Part shown: positions 58,480 to 64,000 of the stretch, one piece after another
Layout: each line of letters opens with the position of its first letter
Numbering within the stretch: the first letter of the stretch is position 1
DNA from: Nannochloropsis oceanica
Taxonomy: Eukaryota; Sar; Eustigmatophyceae; Eustigmatales; Monodopsidaceae
Reading direction: 5' to 3'
Assembly: GCA_004519485.1 (NCBI GenBank)
Contig: CP038127.1
Span: 310,001 to 374,000 of the forward strand
Length of the DNA stretch: 64,000 nt
Translations under genes and position numbers: made by a program
Notes under the pieces: generated by a model
What the model was told of the DNA's origin: nothing
What the model saw: only the letters and a program-made list of their open reading frames with translations
Databases searched by the model: none

Positions 58480-58956
58480 ATGACAATACCTGAAGATGAC
58501 CACGAGCAGCTGAACGACCTTCCTCAAGTCATGCTGCCGGCAGACGCCCCACCTCCCAATCGCTCACAGCCGGGCCAGCCAGAGGACGAGGAGCAGATGT
58601 GGCAGCCGCAGTTCCAGCAGGAAGGGGGACTATTGGGAGTAGCGTCATTTTTCTTCTCTTCCCCCCAGCAGCAACAGCTGCAGGTGGCACTGGAATGGAA
58701 GCAGCCCCAGCTCCGACAGGGAGGAGAAGGAGGAGGAGGAAGAGGAGGACAAGGAGGAGTGGGGGGAGGCAGGCAGACATATTTCGATGTTTATGTTCCT
58801 GCAGTTGCTGCTGGTGGTAACATGGATCCGCACCCACTTCTACAGGAACGAGGGGAAGGAGGAGGAGGGAAGAGTGGGGGAGAGGGAGGAGGAGGGCTGT
58901 TTACTTGTACTCCCACCATGCAGCAGCACTATTGTGACACCATTGTAACCATGTAA
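58480..58956 (+). CDS. Pro/Gln/Gly-rich reading frame, unknown
   Basis: 158 residues from ATG 58480. The N-terminus is acidic and Pro-rich (MTIPEDDHEQLNDLPQVMLP). A stretch EGGLLGVASFFFSSPQQQQ recalls the GGVLGVASFTA stretch of the coiled-coil repeat copies nearby, so the two may be related or parts of one gene. The rest is Gly-rich (GGGGRGGQGGVGGG) with TYFDVYVPAVAAGG. A further coding-looking piece (EDVKAMSLEELSTFVAACVVKYLL) follows at about 58965-59040 in another frame, which suggests a multi-exon gene whose structure I cannot settle. No known domain. Confidence 0.4.
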   Translation: MTIPEDDHEQLNDLPQVMLPADAPPPNRSQPGQPEDEEQMWQPQFQQEGGLLGVASFFFSSPQQQQLQVALEWKQPQLRQGGEGGGGRGGQGGVGGGRQTYFDVYVPAVAAGGNMDPHPLLQERGEGGGGKSGGEGGGGLFTCTPTMQQHYCDTIVTM

Positions 58957-59098
58957 AAACCGGGGGAGGACGTGAAAGCGATGTCGTTGGAAGAGCTCTC
59001 GACGTTTGTGGCCGCGTGCGTCGTCAAATATCTCTTAGCTCTCCCCCCTCCAATTTCTGGCAGAGTACAACCTCGTGTTTCCCCCTTCATTGGCATGG

Positions 59099-59238
59099 AC
59101 GTCTTCACAATATGCACAGTGCCCATCATCATGCACGGCCTCTATCCTCCCTCTTTCGGTCGTGCCCATTGGCACACTAGGCAGTGCGCATCCTCGCCGC
59201 CCCCATCCTGTGGTCTAGCGTGCATATTGTGAAGACGT
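59099..59238. repeat. perfect 20-bp inverted repeat with 100-bp loop
   Basis: GACGTCTTCACAATATGCAC at 59099-59118 is matched exactly by its reverse complement at 59219-59238. It could be the ends of a small inverted-repeat element or a transcript hairpin. Confidence 0.8.
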
Positions 59239-59343
59239 CGATGTGGTGTTGCAGCGGATGTGATTCCGAATAGCTTTGTTGTACGCTTGGAAACCGACCT
59301 GAAACACTCATTCGCCCTCCTTCCCTCACATAACAACATGCAC

Positions 59344-59379
59344 TGCTGCTTGCCTTGCTGCTTGCCTTGCTGCTTGCTG
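59344..59379 (+). repeat. 12-bp tandem repeat, three copies
   Basis: The unit TTGCTGCTTGCC is repeated three times with small changes. Non-coding or at an exon edge. Confidence 0.7.
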
Positions 59380-59644
59380 TCACCATCAACCAGGACTACC
59401 AGAGGAACAGCTACCAGAGGAACAGCATGAGTTGCAGCTTGGCCACGGAGGCAAGAGCATTGGCGGGAAGACGCGGTGCGCTTTTCGGGCCAGGTAAGGA
59501 GGCTTGTGTAGATGTACCTTGGGGAGGAGGTTTTGATGGTGGCGGTGGAGAGGGACGTTCGGTGCATGCGACTGCCTACAACCTGCGGGATGTTGATCCA
59601 TTTCCGTCTGCCTACCTGCCCTGTTTGGGTTTCAATCTTTGCAG

Positions 59645-60148
59645 TATGGTCAAGGGGCCGCGCCAGATGTTCACGTCCAAGCACACCCATACACGCAAAC
59701 AGGAAAGCAACGCGGGCAGCGGGCGGTGCTCCTATCAACACTTCAAAAGGGAACGGGCACGGGCAGCGGAGGGGGGTCTGGGAAGGAGTATGCGATTGCC
59801 TTTCAGGTCCTTGGCGGGGTGCTAGGGGTCGCTAGCTTTACCGCCGTGGCCGTCCATCACATTGACCAGAGCGACATCAGGCGTATCGAGGGCGAGCAAG
59901 CGGTGGAGATCAAGCGTATCGAGGGCGAGCGAAGGTTTGCGGAGAATCATTGGAGGGCGGAGATCAAGCGTATTGAGAGCGAGCGAAAATTGTCGGAGGA
60001 GTGTTGGAGGGCGGAGGTGGAGAAGTACAAGCATGACTTGCAGTTGAAGCATACCGAAGACTGCAAACCGTACCAGGCCGCAAAGGAGCAGGCAAACAAA
60101 GAGAGGGGAGGAACAGGAGGGCGGGAAAAAGAAGAGGGGACAAACTAG
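59645..60148 (+). CDS. putative last exon of the coiled-coil repeat gene (copy 2)
   Basis: Opens after an acceptor-like CAATCTTTGCAG and stays open for about 167 residues. It starts YGQGAAPDVHVQAHPYTQTG with a Gly/Ser-rich STLQKGTGTGSGGGSGKEY. Then come the hydrophobic stretch AIAFQVLGGVLGVASFTAVAV and the charged coiled coil (SDIRRIEGEQAVEIKRIEGERR.. SERKLSEECWRAEVEKYKH), ending EEGTN. It is the longest of the three copies and the best candidate for a working member. An upstream exon ending in a GTAAGG donor at about 59493 is likely, but all three frames are open there and I cannot choose. Family not recognised. Confidence 0.45.
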   Translation, partial: YGQGAAPDVHVQAHPYTQTGKQRGQRAVLLSTLQKGTGTGSGGGSGKEYAIAFQVLGGVLGVASFTAVAVHHIDQSDIRRIEGEQAVEIKRIEGERRFAENHWRAEIKRIESERKLSEECWRAEVEKYKHDLQLKHTEDCKPYQAAKEQANKERGGTGGREKEEGTN

Positions 60149-60336
60149 CTTTTCAGACGCTGCGTAGCTGTATAAAATATATGTGAAAGACACATTCAAA
60201 GACAGTGATGGGGATATAAGGAGGAGGTGGGGACTTGACACAAGAAAAATGCCAAATGCCAAACGGAGGGCTCCTCACATGTGACCCTGGTGATTTCTTC
60301 GTTTCTCCATTTTGCTTCGATGTACGTGCTCATCAT
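59786..60336 (+). repeat. coiled-coil coding repeat, copy 2
   Basis: Extends from the EYA.. codons to CGTGCTCATCAT. The shared part from about 59960 on is almost identical to copy 1, including the 3' non-coding part with the TATAAAATATATG stretch. One internal helix unit differs. Confidence 0.75.
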
Positions 60337-60830
60337 ACAATTGACATTCGCTCGTCCCCACCACCTCTGCCCGAGCCCCTTTTGACAAGCGACGGATCTT
60401 ACTTGCACCAGTCAGAAGAGTGCCTCGCGGCGTTAGTGCGGAAGAGATTGAATGATGAGCACGTACATCGAAGCAAAATGGAGAAACGAAGAAATCACCA
60501 GGGTCACAATATGTGAGGAGCCCTCCTTTTGGCATTTGGCATTTTTCTTGTGTCAAGTCCCCACCTCCTCCTTATATCCCCATCACTGTCTTTGAATGTG
60601 TCTTTCACATATATTTTATACAGCTACGCAGCGTCTGAAAAGCTAGTTTGTCCCCTCTTCTTTTTCCCGCCCTCCTGTTCCTCCCCTCTCTTTGTTTGCC
60701 TGCTCCTTTGCGGCCTGGTACGGTTTGCAGTCTTCGGTATGCTTCAACTGCAAGTCATGCTTGTACTTCTCCACCTCCGCCCTCCAACACTCCTCCGACA
60801 ATTTTCGCTCGCTCTCAATACGCTTGATCT
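59961..60830. repeat. large near-perfect palindrome
   Basis: Left arm 59961-60336 (376 bp) and right arm 60453-60830 (378 bp) are inverted copies with few differences, separated by about 116 bp. The arms are copies 2 and 3 of the coiled-coil repeat placed tail to tail. Both reading frames run toward the centre. Confidence 0.85.
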
Positions 60831-60872
60831 GCGCCGCTGCCAGTCTGATGTCCGCCGCTCGCTCGCCCTCGA
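60351..60872 (-). repeat. coiled-coil coding repeat, copy 3 (5'-truncated)
   Basis: Inverted copy matching 55990-56524 of copy 1. On the minus strand its frame enters at about 60872 (RFEGERAADIRLAAAQIKRIE) and ends at the EEGTN stop at 60643. The hydrophobic N-terminal part is missing. At the break the frame runs into unrelated sequence. Confidence 0.75.
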
Positions 60873-61410
60873 AACGCTCGATGCTCCCCCTGTACCCTGC
60901 CGGGGCCAGGAGTGGCGACGGCGCAGGCGGCCTGTGGTAGTGGAGTTGCACAAGCTCATCTCTTTGGAAAATTGGGGTGGAAAGCCCTATGATTTGGGGG
61001 AAGAGACGCTGACGCAGGTGGAGGGGATGCTGGCGGAGGCGCGGACCGTCCTCACGGCGGAGAGCAACAAGCAGGGCGTGCGTTGTCTTTCTGCCTGGAG
61101 GTGGTGTGGGAGAGCAAAGCGGCACTTGCCAAGTATCACTCCACTCGCGGGCAGCACAAGCCGCGCAAGATTAAGCCGAGGGGGAGCGGCAAGGGCAGAA
61201 GATCGGAGCAGGGAAGGTCCGACGCTGCGGCAGTGGTGGAAGATGATGGAGAGGAAGAAGGGGAGAAGGGAAAGCGGAGGGGGAAGCGGAGGGAGAGGAC
61301 GAGGGGGGGGGAGGAGCAGATGCCTCGTGGGAAAGCGACGATCGGATGGGGGGGTTGCGGGTCCGGCCAGCAAGCGGCGCTACCAAAAATAGAATTGGCA
61401 AAGCAATGAT
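60873..61410 (+). pseudogene. broken gene fragment next to repeat copy 3
   Basis: Two coding-looking pieces in different frames. The first, at about 60935-61080, reads VVVELHKLISLENWGGKPYD, then LGEETLTQVEGMLAEARTVL. The second, at about 61087-61190, reads LSFCLEVVWESKAALAKYHS, then TRGQHKPRKIKPRGSGKG, followed by a charged Lys/Arg/Glu tail to 61409. They abut with a one-base frame change and no good splice sites between them. The left end is lost at the junction with copy 3. I do not recognise the parent gene. A misjudged intron is possible. Confidence 0.4.
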
Positions 61411-62339
61411 AAAGTAGAAATTCGAAAAGCAAATAAATATCACCCTTTATATCATTAAAAATCGATGTTTATGGCCTGGTGTTGGGGGCATTTACGACGC
61501 TTGAACTTGAAGTGGGCGGATCGGTCAGCCATGTCAGAAGCTGCCACAGAGGACTACCCCTTGGTCACTAAGTTCTCCATGGATTGAAATAAAGACACGG
61601 GTTTTCGCTTCCTTACGTCTTTCCGAGCACAGTGGTGACTGTCTTGCATCGCAAATCGTCTTACTTTACGAAATATTTCGTTTTTGTCCAATATCCTGGT
61701 GACAAGCGATAAGGCCTTCAAATGGGGGGGGGGGCTACCATGATGCTCAATTCCGTGATCCATTCCGCCCCTCGGTGATGGCGATTCTTCTCCTTCTTCC
61801 CCTCCTCTTCTCCATGTGATAGTTTTTCTTCTTCTTCCTCTTCTTCTTCCTCTAATCTTTCTTCCTCTACTTTACTTTTTCTTCTCATTCTCCTTCTTTA
61901 ATCCTCCCCCTCTTCTTCTACGTCCCCTTTCGCCCATCCCCTGTCTCCTGTCGTACAATCTCACTGCCTATTCCTTCTTCTTCTCCTTCTTTGTTGCAAT
62001 CCCATTGCTTTCATTCCACTCCCTTCCCTCTTTCTCTCTTACCTTTAACACTTCTTGTCATCAATTCTTTGCCTTCCCCTTTCCTCCTCTTTATGGTCAC
62101 CACAATCGATCCACTCCTCCCTCCCTCCCTCCCTCCCTTTCGCCCTCCTCTTATTCACCGTGAGCCACCATACTTTTTCATCTCCCTCCTCGCACGCTCC
62201 CTTCTCTACCTCTCCGTTCCCAGGGAGGGAGGGAGGGAGGGAGGGAGGGAAGGGGGGTAAGGGGGGGCTCTACATCTTCTCCAGCCACAAATACTCCGCG
62301 GCATCCCAACCCCCCCTCCCTCCCTCCTTCCTTCTCTTC
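61411..62339. other. pyrimidine-rich intergenic region
   Basis: About 930 bp. CTT/CTC-rich from 61790 to 62100 with CCCT at 62118-62143 and GGGA at 62222-62251. It includes the 3' UTR of the B56 gene. The open frames here are low complexity and not called. Confidence 0.5.
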
Positions 62340-64000
62340 CTACACCTGCTGCGCCGACGCCGCAAGCCTGGCAATGGCTTCCCATTTCTTCGCGCTCTCC
62401 TCCGCCTTGTGCTCCCTCTCTTCCTCCAGCCGCAGGTACTCTGTCGCGCATTGATCGTACAGAGCAAAATCATACTCCATGTACCTGGAGAGGGAGGGAG
62501 GGAGGGAGAAAGGAAGAGAGGCATGGGGACATGGAGGGATGAGTGTCAGAATGGCGGGCTCGGGGAGGTAGACACGAGGGAGAAGCAGGGAGGAAGGAAG
62601 GGAGGGAGGGAGGGAGGGAGGGAGGGAGGGAGGGAAGGCTTCGTACATTTTCAGGACGTTTTGGGCGAGACTCTCGACAGTGGCATTCCAGTGATCGGCA
62701 GAATTACGGTAAAGAGGACCGTAGATGAGGGGGAGGATGACGCTGAAAGAGGGAGGGAGGGAGTGAGGGAGTGAGTGAGTGGTGGGAACGGGTCGCATAC
62801 TCATGCACGTCGGAGGGCGCGAGGGAGAGAGGGAGGGAGGGAGGGAGGGAGGGAGGGAGGAAGGGAGGGAGGGAGGGAGGGAAGGCGTACCTGGCATGCT
62901 GCCGCGAGAGGCATCCGGTATTGACGAGGTTTTCGTTGTTCCACAGAAAGAGGGCGCGCTCTGCCACTTGAAAGTGATGGGAGCCCAGGCACTTCGCGAT
63001 GAGGCGGAAGAGCGTTTCACGGACCTGTGGGAAGAGAGGGAGGGAGAGAGGTAGGGTGGGCGAGTATGAGGGAGAGAGGGTGTGAGGAGACGTACATCCA
63101 GATGTTTGATGGCTTCCTTCCTCCCTCCCTCCATCCCTCCCTCCCTGCCTCCCTGCCTCCCTGCCTCGCTCCCTACCTGCAGTAGTTGATCCATTCCTAG
63201 AAGCTCGAGGATTTCCTCTAATTCATTGAGGAAGAGCACCTGAGGGAGGAACGAGGGAGGGAAGGGGAGAGAGAGGGAGGGAGGGAGGGAGGGTCAGCAA
63301 TACAGGGGGGACAGAGAAACAAATGTCACTCCTCCCTCCCTCCCTCCCTCCCTCCCTCCCTCCCTACCTGCTTCGACGAGCACGACCAGGGCCAGAAGCG
63401 GACTATACCTTGAAGCACAGCAACGGCAGTGTTTGGGTCCTTCTCGATGTACTGGATGATGCAGTAGGAGAGCTGCTGGTGGTAGAGCGCCACGCACTGC
63501 GGGAGGGGGGAGGGAGGGAGAGAGGGAGGGAGGGAGGGAGGCGTTCATGTCCTGATGACGCCCTTTGCGAGTGTACCTCCCACCCTCCCTCCCTCCCTCC
63601 CTCCCGCCTTGGCCGGTGGCGCATGGCCTGGCACAAGCAACGTTCGAGGAGGCGGAGAAAGGGAGGGAGGGAGGGAGGGAGGGAGGGAGGGAGGGAGGGA
63701 GGGAGGGAGGGAGGGAGGGCGGGGTGATACCTTGGGTTTGTGGAGTGGGAGCAGGGCACGCTCGAGGAAGTGCAGATGTTCCTTTTTTAGAGGGATGGCG
63801 AAACCGTTGATGATAGAACCTTGAAGAGGGAGGGGGGGAGGGAGGGGGGCAGTATGTTTGGAAAAACGAGGGAAGGAGAGAGGGAGGGAGGGAGGGAGGG
63901 AGGGAGGGAGGGTGCTCAGGCGACTCACCGAGGATTTCGAGCAGCTCGGCAATGCCGTTGTGGTGCTCCGTCTCGTAGACAAAGCGGAAGAAGACGGAGC
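62340..64000 (-). CDS. PP2A regulatory subunit B56 (B' family), 5' part missing
   Basis: B56 subunits bring the PP2A core to LxxIxE-motif substrates. Visible exons on the minus strand: 64000-63929 (partial), 63819-63731, 63496-63368, 63239-63177, 63024-62891, 62742-62647 and 62484-62340. Joined, they read [128 protein letters not shown] and a last helix [20 protein letters not shown]. They end [11 protein letters not shown]-type at 62340. This is the C-terminal two thirds of the HEAT-like B56 fold and follows human PPP2R5 closely. The N-terminal part lies beyond the window. All introns hold CCCT on the sense strand and are only about 60-160 bp. Confidence 0.96.
63661..63719 (+). repeat. (GGGA)n tract in a B56 intron
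   Basis: 59 bp of nearly pure GGGA on the plus strand, CCCT on the sense strand of the gene. Confidence 0.92.

Noticed and set aside
59344-59379. CRISPR-like array
   Set aside because: The units are directly abutting 12-mers without spacers, in a eukaryotic sequence.
53148-61410. Retroelement, virus-like element or autonomous DNA transposon in the island
   Set aside because: I found no reverse transcriptase, integrase, capsid or transposase motifs on either strand. Only short non-autonomous repeats and duplicated coding units are visible.
1-64000. Many long open frames made of repeating PSLPP, EGGR or SSSS on the strand opposite to genes
   Set aside because: GGGA/CCCT and GGA/TCC arrays lack stops in all six frames, so these frames are expected by-products of the repeats and carry no domain.
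1-64000. tRNA, rRNA or spliceosomal RNA genes
   Set aside because: I looked for B-box-like GGTTCGAnTCC sequences on both strands and saw none with a plausible partner A box. A covariance-model scan would be decisive.

Overview
This is nuclear DNA from a eukaryote with small, gene-dense loci, many short GT-AG introns and a compartmentalised cell that has a plastid. Two genes point to a complex-plastid alga: a Tic20-type plastid import protein and a plastid-type sigma-70 factor, both with hydrophobic signal-like N-termini. Genes are separated by about 0.5-1.5 kb. Nearly every intron carries a (CCCT)n pyrimidine tract on its sense strand, and the same tetranucleotide also expands inside exons, where it reads as Gly-Arg-Glu-Gly or Pro-Ser-Leu-Pro runs. 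From memory this style resembles eustigmatophyte stramenopiles such as Nannochloropsis/Microchloropsis. That assignment is inference and not proven by the window.

Layout: RPT4 proteasome ATPase (-, its C-terminus lies before base 1); catalase (+); an intronless GNAT-like/AT-hook protein (-); cytochrome b561 family protein (-); a small one-membrane-span protein (+); a Gln/His-rich coiled-coil protein (-); a VAT1-like quinone oxidoreductase (+); CCT6 chaperonin subunit (+); a SYLF-domain protein (+); a TIMELESS/Tof1 homologue (-); Tic20 (+); sigma factor (+); a GCK-domain 91-residue protein (-); a large beta-propeller/alpha-solenoid protein, perhaps Nup160-like (+); a three-repeat MYB (-); Dre2/anamorsin (+); the NatB auxiliary subunit NAA25 (+); then a repeat-rich accessory island; TAF9 (-); a second part of the island; and a PP2A B56 regulatory subunit (-, 5' end beyond base 64000).

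The conserved genes are unrelated housekeeping functions (protein turnover, folding, acetylation, Fe-S assembly, replication fork protection, transcription, plastid import) and do not form a pathway. Several neighbours are divergent pairs with short shared upstream regions.

The accessory island at about 52.7-61.4 kb is different in character. It has lower GC in part, an intronless family-2 glycosyltransferase lying between inverted copies of a short terminal-inverted-repeat element, three near-identical copies of a coiled-coil coding repeat, a large near-perfect palindrome (arms about 376 bp), a 20-bp perfect inverted repeat and a broken gene fragment. This is the most unusual part of the window. 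I saw no reverse transcriptase, capsid or transposase gene, no tRNA or rRNA gene and no CRISPR array.
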